Below, one piece after another: positions 13,275-20,785 of a stretch of 26,201 nucleotides of DNA; position 1 is the stretch's first letter; the number at the start of each line of letters is the position of its first letter. Source of the DNA: Candidatus Woesearchaeota archaeon. Its GTDB lineage: Archaea; Nanoarchaeota; Nanoarchaeia; Woesearchaeales; GW2011-AR4. The notes under the pieces are model-generated. The model made no database searches. It was not told the DNA's origin and was given only the letters and a program-made list of their open reading frames with translations. Position numbers and translations under genes: made by a program. The stretch is taken from the NCBI GenBank assembly GCA_023259315.1, contig JAHFQL010000005.1:1-26201 (forward strand). The letters are read 5' to 3'.

Positions 13275-13472
13275 ATGACAGAAGAACAAAAAATATTTTT
13301 GTTGAGAGTTGATGTCAAGCCCAATAACATACAGACATCGATGAAAACACAGAATGTAACTCCGCAAGAGGCAATTGGCTTTCTGGAAATGGCAAAAGAC
13401 CAGATACTTGACAACTTAAAGCAGGGAAGAAAGGACATATTCCAGGCTTTCAAAAAAGAAGGTGAAGAGTAA
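13275..13472 (+). CDS. Small hypothetical protein, 65 aa (upstream of sppA)
   Basis: A soluble helical protein, MTEEQKIFLLRVDVKPNNI..., with a polar middle (KTQNVTPQEAIGFLEMAKDQIL) and basic, glutamate-rich end. The ribosome site GGTGA lies about 6 nt before the ATG. Its stop codon directly abuts the sppA start codon with no gap, so translation is likely coupled. No family name is recognised; the TPQEAIGFLEMAKDQIL helix resembles short proteins often found in DPANN genomes. Confidence 0.65.
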   Translation: MTEEQKIFLLRVDVKPNNIQTSMKTQNVTPQEAIGFLEMAKDQILDNLKQGRKDIFQAFKKEGEE

Positions 13473-14411
13473 ATGGAAAAGGCTCCACATCAAAATTTCA
13501 GATGGGGTTATGCAATATTTGTTTTGTTGTTGTTAAGCGTACTCGGATTTATAGCAGTTGGAGTACTTTCATTATTTATGGGAGTTGATGTTGAAAGCTT
13601 GAATGGAAATGTTGCATTAATTCCAATTAATGGCGTGATTTTGGGGAGCGACGACTCTGAGTCATTTTTTGAAAGCGTAACATCTTCAATTGACACGGTT
13701 AAGTTTATTGAGAAGGCTGAAAAGAATTCGAATATCAGGGCAATAATACTGGAAATAAACAGCCCAGGTGGTTCTGCTGTTGCATCCGAGGAAATAGCAA
13801 ATGCTGTCAAGAAAACAAACAAGACAACTGTTGCATGGATTCGTGAAGTAGGCGCATCTGGCGCTTACTGGATTGCCTCATCTGCAGATTATGTTGTCGC
13901 TGACAGAGTTTCAATAACCGGCTCGATTGGTGTCATTGGCTCTTATCTGGAATTTCCGGGATTATTAGAAAAATATAATGTAACTTACAGAAGATTAGTT
14001 TCAGGCAAATACAAAGACATTGGGAGCCCTTACAAGGAAATGACACCAGAGGAAAATGTAATATTCCAGCAGGCCTTGGATGAAATAAGGGATTATTTTG
14101 TAAGCGAAGTGGCTAAAAACAGGAAATTAAACAAAAAGGATGTTGACAAGGTAGCAAACGGACTGTTTTACCTTGGGGCGCAGGCGAAAGAGCTTGGCTT
14201 GGTTGATGAATTAGGAGGCAAAGACGAGGCTATCAGCTACATCGAGAAGAAGGAAGGAATAAAAGCTGAAATTGTCGAATACAAAAAAGAAAAAACTCTG
14301 TTTGATGTTCTGAGCAAGGTTTTAAGCAAACAATCTTTTTTTGTCGGAAAGGGGCTTGGAAGCGCTTTGCTTGACAGAAAAGTTTCATCAAGCATCAGCA
14401 TTACAACTTAA
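13473..14411 (+). CDS. sppA: Signal peptide peptidase SppA (S49 family)
   Basis: A 312-residue membrane-anchored serine protease with one N-terminal transmembrane helix (about residues 12-36). It has the strand VALIPINGVI, the conserved ILEINSPGGSAVAS, nucleophile Ser129 in EVGASGAYWIAS, and general-base Lys179 in VSGKYKDIGSPY. A 50-residue spacing between Ser and Lys fits short-form SppA of Gram-positive bacteria and archaea, which assemble as rings on the outer face of the membrane and degrade leftover signal peptides. The following tiny membrane protein starts 3 nt after its stop. Confidence 0.93.
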   Translation: MEKAPHQNFRWGYAIFVLLLLSVLGFIAVGVLSLFMGVDVESLNGNVALIPINGVILGSDDSESFFESVTSSIDTVKFIEKAEKNSNIRAIILEINSPGGSAVASEEIANAVKKTNKTTVAWIREVGASGAYWIASSADYVVADRVSITGSIGVIGSYLEFPGLLEKYNVTYRRLVSGKYKDIGSPYKEMTPEENVIFQQALDEIRDYFVSEVAKNRKLNKKDVDKVANGLFYLGAQAKELGLVDELGGKDEAISYIEKKEGIKAEIVEYKKEKTLFDVLSKVLSKQSFFVGKGLGSALLDRKVSSSISITT

Positions 14412-14414
14412 GCT

Positions 14415-14585
14415 ATGGATATAAAAATATTTAAAAAAATTGCTGGGATTGTTTTGATTATAATCGGAATCATAGGTCTTTTTCTCCCGATAATTCAGGG
14501 CGTGCTTTTGATATTTGCTGGATTGCTGCTTCTTGGAGTTAAAAAAGAGCAGATTAAGAAATGGTTTAAGAAATTTAAATTCTAA
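14415..14585 (+). CDS. Small two-helix membrane protein, PGPGW-like, 56 aa
   Basis: Starts 3 nt after sppA. It encodes a basic start (MDIKIFKKIAG), a helix (IVLIIIGIIGLFLPI), the turn IQG, a second helix (VLLIFAGLLLLG) and a strongly basic tail (KKEQIKKWFKKFKF). The 'GllGlflPiiqGvlLifaGL' pattern resembles the PGPGW family of small membrane proteins, whose role is unknown. The tight junction suggests expression with sppA. Confidence 0.6.
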   Translation: MDIKIFKKIAGIVLIIIGIIGLFLPIIQGVLLIFAGLLLLGVKKEQIKKWFKKFKF

Positions 14586-14652
14586 AATAACAAATAACAA
14601 CAAAGTTTAAATAATAGTATATTTAAAATTATCAATCAAAAGAGGCAAATAA

Positions 14653-14919
14653 ATGCGAGATACCAAGATGGATGTTTTTGAGATTGTTCTCTTAGTTGTT
14701 GGGATAGGCGCTGCTGTTCTTGGGTTTCAGCTTATAAATCAAGTTTACAAGGCTGAGAACAGCCAGTTGAGCTGGCTAATGGTAATTGCGATTTTCAATT
14801 GGCTTACTTTATTAATTTTATTTATTTTGCTCAGCTTGATGGTTGATGTGTCAAAGAAAGAGCTAAAGGAAATAAAGACAATGATTTATCTGCTTTACGA
14901 GGGGAAAAAGAAGAAATAG
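14653..14919 (+). CDS. Hypothetical membrane protein, 88 aa
   Basis: Two transmembrane helices (about residues 8-28 and 40-62), a polar loop between them (NQVYKAENSQLSW) and a cytoplasmic helix rich in lysine and glutamate (SKKELKEIKTMIYLLYEGKKKK). A GAGG ribosome site lies about 8 nt before the ATG. No family is recognised. It lies in the same strand run as sppA but 67 nt further on, with an AT-rich gap that may hold its own promoter. Confidence 0.6.
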   Translation: MRDTKMDVFEIVLLVVGIGAAVLGFQLINQVYKAENSQLSWLMVIAIFNWLTLLILFILLSLMVDVSKKELKEIKTMIYLLYEGKKKK

Positions 14920-14929
14920 CACTATTCGG

Positions 14930-15622
14930 TCACTTTGTGGTGATAGTTAACAGCTCCATTTTCTCTATGTCGCTTAAATCAACTATTGGTCTTGGAAATT
15001 TTTCATAGTCGTCCAATATCCTGTTGCATGCTGTATTTACCCAGCACTGGATGAACGGGAAGTTTTCAACCTGGCTGAAATCTAAAGTGTCAAATGCAAA
15101 AATGTAGCAATTTTTGTCTTTTAGCTGTTTTTTCAATTCAACTGCTTTTTTGAAGTTATTTTGGCCCGGCTTTAATGAAACTAAAATTCCGATTTCGGCT
15201 GCTTCCAAAAATTTCATGTAAGCTGCTTTCCTTTTCCTGTTGTATCTTTCTACTTTAGCCCTGTCTATTTTTGAAAGCATGGCATTGATTGGGTCGTAGC
15301 AAAAAACATCTTTATCAATATTTAATGCAATCCCCAAAGGATGGAATACGCCTGTTCCGATATAAAGGAAAGCATCAACGCTGTCTTTTATTTTATCAGC
15401 CGAGCCTACATCACAGCCAAGCAATTGCCCTTCATATTTCTGCCGGATTTTGTCAATAAAAATGTGTTTTCCATTGTTTTCGAGATATTGCTTTATTTCA
15501 TCAACAAAATCAAGAAATTGCACTGTGGTTGCTAGCCCGATATTTTTTGGCAGTATATCTGTGTCTAAATTTGACAGGTTAATTTTGCCTTTATATCTTG
15601 ATTCAACCATCATTATTTTCAT
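14930..15622 (-). CDS. dph2: Diphthamide synthase Dph2-like protein lacking the N-terminal domain
   Basis: A 230-residue protein matching domains 2 and 3 of archaeal Dph2, the non-canonical radical-SAM enzyme that adds the 3-amino-3-carboxypropyl group to a histidine of elongation factor 2. Recognisable parts: IGLATTVQFLDFVDEIKQYL, QLLGCDVGSADK (Cys70), YIGTGVFHPLGIAL, and IQCWVNTACNRILDD (Cys199, matching the 'NTACPRI' cysteine). The usual first domain, with the first of the three cluster-binding cysteines, is absent, and the DNA upstream of the ATG is a non-coding AT-rich spacer. The protein is about 100 residues shorter than typical archaeal Dph2. It either uses a different third ligand, works with a partner, or has lost the original activity. 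Confidence 0.8.
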   Translation of the reverse strand: MKIMMVESRYKGKINLSNLDTDILPKNIGLATTVQFLDFVDEIKQYLENNGKHIFIDKIRQKYEGQLLGCDVGSADKIKDSVDAFLYIGTGVFHPLGIALNIDKDVFCYDPINAMLSKIDRAKVERYNRKRKAAYMKFLEAAEIGILVSLKPGQNNFKKAVELKKQLKDKNCYIFAFDTLDFSQVENFPFIQCWVNTACNRILDDYEKFPRPIVDLSDIEKMELLTITTK

Positions 15623-15884
15623 GATAGATTGAGGATAATTATATTATTCTTAAATGTTTGTGATTGACTGGATTTTTCCATTAATTATTTTTATGTTTTT
15701 GTTTATGTGAATTTGATTTATTGATTTTATTTTTATTTTATTATTTTTATTGAATTTTATATTGTGTCACTGTTTATTGAAATTTTTTTATTGTTAATCT
15801 TTGTTTATTTGTGCATCAAATATCTTTTTACCACATTGAAGTATAGACAATTCTTTTTAAATGTAAAGCCTCAGATTTAGAATA
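15623..15884. other. AT-rich divergent intergenic region (262 nt) with motif A
   Basis: No coding frame. It contains TTATGTTTTTGTTTATGTGAATTTGATTTA (15691-15720), which matches motif A in the two long pilus-locus spacers (21577-21606 and 25304-25333). It also holds the start regions of both dph2 and the permease fusion, including the TATA box at 15854-15862. The T-rich bias of the plus strand is strong. Confidence 0.6.
15854..15862 (+). promoter_or_regulatory. TATA box for the permease-methyltransferase gene
   Basis: CTTTTTAAA is centred about 27 nt upstream of the ATG at 15885, leaderless spacing. Confidence 0.6.
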
Positions 15885-17792
15885 ATGGCTGAATTAAAGA
15901 GAGTTCTTGGGTTTTGGAGCATTTTGGCCCTGGCAATTGCCTCTATTATGGGCACTGGGTTATTCTTCGGAGCTTCAATTGGCTCAAACTATTCTGGTAA
16001 TGCTTCAATACTGGCATGGGTGATTTTGAGTGTTATCGCCATTTACATCAGCATGTACTTTGCCGAGTTAGCGTCAATGTACCCAAAAGCAGGAGGGATT
16101 TACGAGTTCAGCAAGCATGCTTATAACAGATTTTTTTCCTTTTTGATGGGATGGACTGCATGGCTTGTTGGCAATTTATCAACTGCGTTGCTTGTAGTTG
16201 CAGCCATCGACTACTTAATTCCAGATCCTTCACAAGTTTGGATTAAGATTGGCATAAGCATAATGTTCATTGTGCTATTGAATTTAGTTGCTTATTTTGG
16301 CATTGAAGCCAGCGCTTTTTTGACTTTTGTTTTTACAGCCATAACTATAGGTGTATTGGCATCAATCACCTTTCCGGGTTTGTTCCAAATTAGTACCTTC
16401 AATTATTCGCCATTTTTTGTCTTTGGAATTCCGTCAATCTTTGTGACAATATTCTTCATTGCAGAAAGTTTTTTTGGCTGGGAGTCTGCAACATACCTTG
16501 CAGAGGAGACTTACGAGCCTGAAAAAGTTATACCAAAGGCAATTGTGATTGCCACTTTAATAATAGGAGTTCTCGGCACTTTAATGGCTTTTGTTTCCCT
16601 TGGAGTAATTCCCTGGAAAAGTTTAGCAGCATCCAGCAATCCACTTTCAATTGTGTCGGCACACATCTTTGGCAACTTTGGCATGAAGGCAGTCAACATG
16701 GGCATTTTTGTCGCCCTTATAGGCTCTGCTGCAAGTGGAATAATTACAATGCCGAGGTTGATTCTTGCATTGGCAAGGGACAAGCTGTTTATTGCCCAAT
16801 TAAGCAGCATTCATGGGAGATTTAAGACACCCTACAAAGCCATAATTTTCCAGACTATTGTATCGCTTTTGGTATTTGGAATGGCTTTTGGAAAGTACAA
16901 AGCGTTGCTAAATTTGGTGTTGCCTCTCGGATTTGTAATGTACTTCTTTGTTATTTTGTCTGTGCCTGTATTAAGAGCCAAAGAGCCTGACATAGAAAGA
17001 AAGTTCAGAGTGCCTTTTGCAAAAATCGGCTCAGCCATTGTGATGATTTTTATAGTTAGTGTTTTATTTGCCTGGATTTTTTCTGAGCCAAGCTCAATAA
17101 ACACCCTTAAATTAGGATTTTCCCTTATTGTTGTCGGCATACCAATATATATGCTGCTTGAAATTTATTATAACCCTGACACAATAATAAAAATTAATGA
17201 CTCGCTTGCATATTTGACATTGTTGACTGAAAGAATAATTCTTCCAAAAAGCATAAGAAAGGAGATACTTGCATTATTAGGAAATTTGAAAGGCAAGAAA
17301 GTTCTTGAATTTGGCTGCTCTGTTGGGACTCTGACGATGCACCTTGCAGAAGCTGTCAAGCCGCACGGAAGAGTTTATGCAACTGACCTGTCAAAAAGGG
17401 ATTTGCTCATAACAAAGAGAAGGCTTGTAAAAAAAGGCCATTCGCATGTCATTGTTATCCATGATGAGCATCAAGTGAACAGGGTGCATCCCTCCATTCC
17501 GCATGTGGATGCAATTGTAAGCATTGGTATGATGGGATATTTGCAAGATGTAAAAAAAGTATTAAGAGAGATGCGCAACTTGCTTCCTTATGGGGGCAAA
17601 ATAGTTTTCGTTGACTATGCTGATTTTTTTAAAATAATTCCAAATGTGGCATGGCTGTCAAATGACAGGACAATAGAGAATATTTTCCGCGATGCGGGAT
17701 TTTCTGTCTTTGTGACAAGAAAAAAAGGATTGTTCTGGAATTATGTTTATGTGTATGGAATCAAGTTTCATGAGAATATACCGTATGTTTGA
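15885..17792 (+). CDS. APC-family amino-acid permease fused to a class I SAM methyltransferase
   Basis: A 635-residue protein in one uninterrupted frame. Residues about 1-440 are an APC-superfamily transporter: IASIMGTGLFFGAS in helix 1 (the broken-helix substrate site), then AELASMYPKAGGIYEF, IAESFFGWESATYLAEE and a total of about 12 hydrophobic helices. From about residue 445 a cytoplasmic class I methyltransferase follows. Motif I is KVLEFGCSVGTLTMHLAE (about residues 470-485), motif II is VYATDLSKRDL, motif IV is HVDAIVSIGMMGYL, and motif V/VI is LLPYGGKIVFVDYADF. Motif I lacks one of the usual glycines. The transporter part imports or exchanges amino acids or polyamines; the methyl acceptor is unknown. 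The methyltransferase tail resembles small-molecule enzymes more than nucleic-acid ones. I do not know this fusion as a described family. Confidence 0.85.
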   Translation: MAELKRVLGFWSILALAIASIMGTGLFFGASIGSNYSGNASILAWVILSVIAIYISMYFAELASMYPKAGGIYEFSKHAYNRFFSFLMGWTAWLVGNLSTALLVVAAIDYLIPDPSQVWIKIGISIMFIVLLNLVAYFGIEASAFLTFVFTAITIGVLASITFPGLFQISTFNYSPFFVFGIPSIFVTIFFIAESFFGWESATYLAEETYEPEKVIPKAIVIATLIIGVLGTLMAFVSLGVIPWKSLAASSNPLSIVSAHIFGNFGMKAVNMGIFVALIGSAASGIITMPRLILALARDKLFIAQLSSIHGRFKTPYKAIIFQTIVSLLVFGMAFGKYKALLNLVLPLGFVMYFFVILSVPVLRAKEPDIERKFRVPFAKIGSAIVMIFIVSVLFAWIFSEPSSINTLKLGFSLIVVGIPIYMLLEIYYNPDTIIKINDSLAYLTLLTERIILPKSIRKEILALLGNLKGKKVLEFGCSVGTLTMHLAEAVKPHGRVYATDLSKRDLLITKRRLVKKGHSHVIVIHDEHQVNRVHPSIPHVDAIVSIGMMGYLQDVKKVLREMRNLLPYGGKIVFVDYADFFKIIPNVAWLSNDRTIENIFRDAGFSVFVTRKKGLFWNYVYVYGIKFHENIPYV

Positions 17793-17905
17793 ATTAAGCT
17801 TATTAGTATTCTACTTTAATTTTTAATCATATTTATTGAATTTATTTTCTTCGTTGATGTATTTAGTCGTATTGAATTTTTTGTTAATTATTTTTTACAG
17901 ATAAT
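17793..17905. other. AT-rich convergent spacer with motif B
   Basis: No coding frame. Between the stops of two converging genes it contains GATGTATTTAGTCGTATTGAATTTTTT (17856-17882), matching motif B at 21781-21815 and 25458-25495. In all three places the motif sits 15-50 nt downstream of the stop codon of a minus-strand gene. Confidence 0.55.
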
Positions 17906-18502
17906 TTACTTAATATTTGCTGGAGTAAGTGGTGGAATTGCCAATATATTATTCACTTGAACAACAACTCTAGTTGCTTCAAAGGATGTCACATTTTTAA
18001 TGTTTTTATCCGTGTCGACTGTTATTGTGCCTCCTTCCTTAATGTCATTGATTTTCAGTTCAACTTCAATAAAAGGGTATGGCAAAGTCAAGTTTGCCAA
18101 AGACAGGTTTACAGCTTGGCTTTGCTGGACTTTTTTCTGATATTCCTCTAACTCTTTTTGGAATTCTGCAGGATTCTTTTGTTCTTGCTTGATAATTCTA
18201 GTGTTTTTCGTCACTCTGATTTCTCGAATTGCAGGAAGTTCCTCAAAGGGATTTACTGAAGGATAACTTTCCATTGTAATTACATTTCCAGCTACTTTTG
18301 TAACTGTGCCTGAAACAGAGAGCATCTCAGGAATTGTTGGGAATAATTTTTTCGCTTTTTCTATTTGGCTCAAGAGCTTTGAGTCCATATTTTTATCTTG
18401 AACATGTTGTTTGCTTTTATATAAAACGCCAACGCTGAAGCCAAGAAAAATGCCAATTAAAAAAACAATGACTGTTAAAACAAGTCCTTTGTTTATATTC
18501 AT
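17906..18502 (-). CDS. Membrane-anchored beta-domain protein of the pilus/fibre locus, 198 aa
   Basis: One N-terminal transmembrane helix (about residues 6-28), an exposed linker, then a small beta domain (MLSVSGTVTKVAGNVITMES...IREIRVTKNTRIIKQE), a polar helix with coiled-coil pattern (PAEFQKELEEYQKKVQQSQ) and a C-terminal beta part (FIEVELKINDIKEGGTITVDTD...SFEATRVVVQV). The 'SGTVtkV.gn.itm' plus 'v.vtkntri' pattern is like small OB/DUF5666-type beta domains. It has a GAGGTGA ribosome site 6 nt before the ATG and lies 32 nt downstream of the fibre gene, so it is probably its co-transcribed partner, exposed at the cell surface. Function unknown. Confidence 0.7.
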   Translation of the reverse strand: MNINKGLVLTVIVFLIGIFLGFSVGVLYKSKQHVQDKNMDSKLLSQIEKAKKLFPTIPEMLSVSGTVTKVAGNVITMESYPSVNPFEELPAIREIRVTKNTRIIKQEQKNPAEFQKELEEYQKKVQQSQAVNLSLANLTLPYPFIEVELKINDIKEGGTITVDTDKNIKNVTSFEATRVVVQVNNILAIPPLTPANIK

Positions 18503-18534
18503 TTTTCACCTCAGTTTTAATTTTATGATTGCCT

Positions 18535-20772
18535 TTAATTATGTAATGAGTAATATTTGTATGGACCAAATCCGTGAACTTCTATATCTTCCTTGTTCGG
18601 CTCAACAAACAATTTTGAAACATCCTTTCTTACTGCTTTTACTTCCCAGTAAAATTCTTGGTTCAAATTATTTTTATCGACTGCCTTGACAGTAAATTTT
18701 CCATTCTTCACACTTGATGCTGCAAGCTGTGATATGTTTTCATTATTGCTTTCAAATTTCGCAGTTAACAGAATAGTTCTGCTGTCCTCCATTGTTAATG
18801 CTTCAAAATAATCCGGCAGTAAAACTTCCGCAGCCCCATTTTCTAATTTTGATTGTCCTCTGTAAAATACAGCATTTTCAGGGCCTTCAAGAGTTGTATG
18901 CACAAGATACTTATTTTCATCGACAGGGTGCTGGATAATGAAATTTTTAGTTGTTGTAAATCCAGGAATAGTAGCAACTAGGGTTCCATCAAAATATAAC
19001 CTTGTATTCCCATCCCATCCGACAGAAAATACATTGCTTGTTATTGACCTGATGTTAGCTCCCGCATTTGCTAAAGGACCCTCATAAATGTTTGCTTTTA
19101 AATTCTGCATGCCGCTTGCTGGACCAATCCTAACAATTCCCGATGTTGAACCGAGAACTAAATCATTAGGTGCTCCGCTAGATGAAGTATCAGCATAAAT
19201 TCCTGGATAGCCCCATGCAGTTCCAACCCTTAATCTGCCTCTGCCGCCCTGCACAAGTCCTTCGTTGCCCTGCACATGAATATTATTTTCTATCCATGCA
19301 TCCGTAGCATAAATATTTGCTCCAGGCCCATTCACAGCAAGTTTAACCTGAGGATTTGTTGTTCCAATGCCGACATTTCCTGTGCTTCCCTGTAGAATCA
19401 TTTTATCAGAATTTGCAGTTCTAAAATATACGTTGCCAGAACCTGAAGGCGCATTGAAAAAGGAATTTGTTCCGTCTGTAAGAACTGTGTAATCAACACC
19501 TTGCCTCCAGAAAGCAGAATAAGCATTCCCGTATGTCGGATGGTTCCCAATATTCGTATTCAAATTTCCACCTCTTATGGTTCCAACCACATCCAGTTTA
19601 GCTCCAGGATTTGTTGTTCCAATGCCAACGTTGCCACCGAGATATGCATTGCCAGGAGCTCTTATACCGCCCATGCCAGGATCGATGCTCTGTGCATTTG
19701 CAAAGCTCCCATCAGCTGAAAGCTGTATTTTTCCTGCAACAAGCGAAGATGCTGTTGAGCACGCTGCATTGGGCCCACAAAACCTAAAAAGATTACTTGC
19801 GCCTCTTTCAAGAAAATAATTGTTTGTGCTGTCTAAAGTTATAGGACCTGCGACCTCCAGCTTTGTAGCAGGACTCGCTGTTCCAATTCCAACATTATCA
19901 CTGCCGGTAGTCAATCTCACATTTGCCCCGTCATCTGTCCAGCCACCTCCAGCACCTCCGCCGACCGCTGCTGTCGCTTGCGTTGTTCCGTCAGGAAAAA
20001 CAAAGCCGCCGATTGAAGACCGTATTCTGCCGGCAACATCCAGCGTGTGTGCTGGGGCTGTTGAGTTTATGCCGACGTTGCCGGTATTTGTTATAATCAT
20101 TCTCTCAACATTTGCTGTTCCAAATCGCAGCGATGGGTTTGGTGGGACAGCAGATGCATCTGGTCGAGTGTTGAGGAAACCAGCGCCGCGTCCATAAGAG
20201 GCACCGCCAAAGCCAATGTTCATTGCCGGGCCATTTACAGGGTCTGGTCCAAAGCTCGCAAATACATCTGCCGTTGCTGTCTCATAAATCTGAAGTTTAG
20301 CCCGAGGATTTGTCGTTCCAATTCCTACATTCCCATTCGCATCAATAGTCAATCTGCTTGCATCTGCTGTTTTGTCATAAATAGAAAATTTTCCTACTCC
20401 AATGCCGCCAGCTGAACCTGCAGACACTAATGCATATTGCCTGCCACCTGCTTCTGTATTTTTTATGTTTAAATAGATTTCATTATTATTCTGAATTTGT
20501 GTATTGCCGTTTACATCTAATTTCTGGGAGGGTATAGTTGTTCCAATCCCGACATTTCCAATGTCATCAACGTATAATTTGCTAGCAACATCCAATTTGC
20601 CATTTTCAACTATTACATCTCCTGCATTCACCATGGGTAAAAACAATAAAATAAACAGAGCTATCGCTAGGTTGAATTTTAAGATTGATGCGGAGAAATT
20701 TATTGAAAGTGATTTTTTGTTTGAGATTTTTTCTTTCTTATTTGTCCCATATGCCCTGTTTATTTCTTCCAT
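18535..20772 (-). CDS. Tail-fibre-like surface adhesin with GNVGIGTT repeats, 745 aa
   Basis: An unusual 32-residue cytoplasmic start is followed by a hydrophobic export signal (FNLAIALFILLFLPMVNA, possible cleavage after Ala50). The mature part has six repeats of GNVGIGTTxPxxKLxV type, beginning near residues 72, 147, 231, 292, 380 and 465, spaced 61-88 residues apart. These are typical of phage tail fibres and trimeric adhesin shafts. The last 190 residues include KNFIIQHPVDENKYLVHTTLEGPENAVFYRG and LLPDYFEAL, a block seen at the end of bacterial and viral fibre proteins. It is likely a trimeric beta-rich surface fibre. The ribosome site GAGGTGA precedes the ATG by 6 nt. It lies 13 nt after the repeat-bearing pilin-like gene. 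GC content rises locally around 19900-20250, hinting at transfer. Confidence 0.85.
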   Translation of the reverse strand: MEEINRAYGTNKKEKISNKKSLSINFSASILKFNLAIALFILLFLPMVNAGDVIVENGKLDVASKLYVDDIGNVGIGTTIPSQKLDVNGNTQIQNNNEIYLNIKNTEAGGRQYALVSAGSAGGIGVGKFSIYDKTADASRLTIDANGNVGIGTTNPRAKLQIYETATADVFASFGPDPVNGPAMNIGFGGASYGRGAGFLNTRPDASAVPPNPSLRFGTANVERMIITNTGNVGINSTAPAHTLDVAGRIRSSIGGFVFPDGTTQATAAVGGGAGGGWTDDGANVRLTTGSDNVGIGTASPATKLEVAGPITLDSTNNYFLERGASNLFRFCGPNAACSTASSLVAGKIQLSADGSFANAQSIDPGMGGIRAPGNAYLGGNVGIGTTNPGAKLDVVGTIRGGNLNTNIGNHPTYGNAYSAFWRQGVDYTVLTDGTNSFFNAPSGSGNVYFRTANSDKMILQGSTGNVGIGTTNPQVKLAVNGPGANIYATDAWIENNIHVQGNEGLVQGGRGRLRVGTAWGYPGIYADTSSSGAPNDLVLGSTSGIVRIGPASGMQNLKANIYEGPLANAGANIRSITSNVFSVGWDGNTRLYFDGTLVATIPGFTTTKNFIIQHPVDENKYLVHTTLEGPENAVFYRGQSKLENGAAEVLLPDYFEALTMEDSRTILLTAKFESNNENISQLAASSVKNGKFTVKAVDKNNLNQEFYWEVKAVRKDVSKLFVEPNKEDIEVHGFGPYKYYSLHN

Positions 20773-20785
20773 TTTTTCACCTCAA

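Noticed and set aside
15623..15884. A frameshifted domain 1 of Dph2 upstream of the truncated gene
   Set aside because: The spacer is extremely AT-rich without coding frames or recognisable domain-1 residues in any frame.
18535..19200. A peptidase S74 intramolecular chaperone domain at the end of the fibre
   Set aside because: The characteristic serine-lysine autocleavage motif of that domain is not visible; the C-terminal block matches a different fibre-end type.
19501..20197. Plus-strand frames opposite the fibre gene (72, 80 and 125 codons)
   Set aside because: Shadows of the glycine- and alanine-rich repeats; no start signals and proline/serine-rich nonsense composition.
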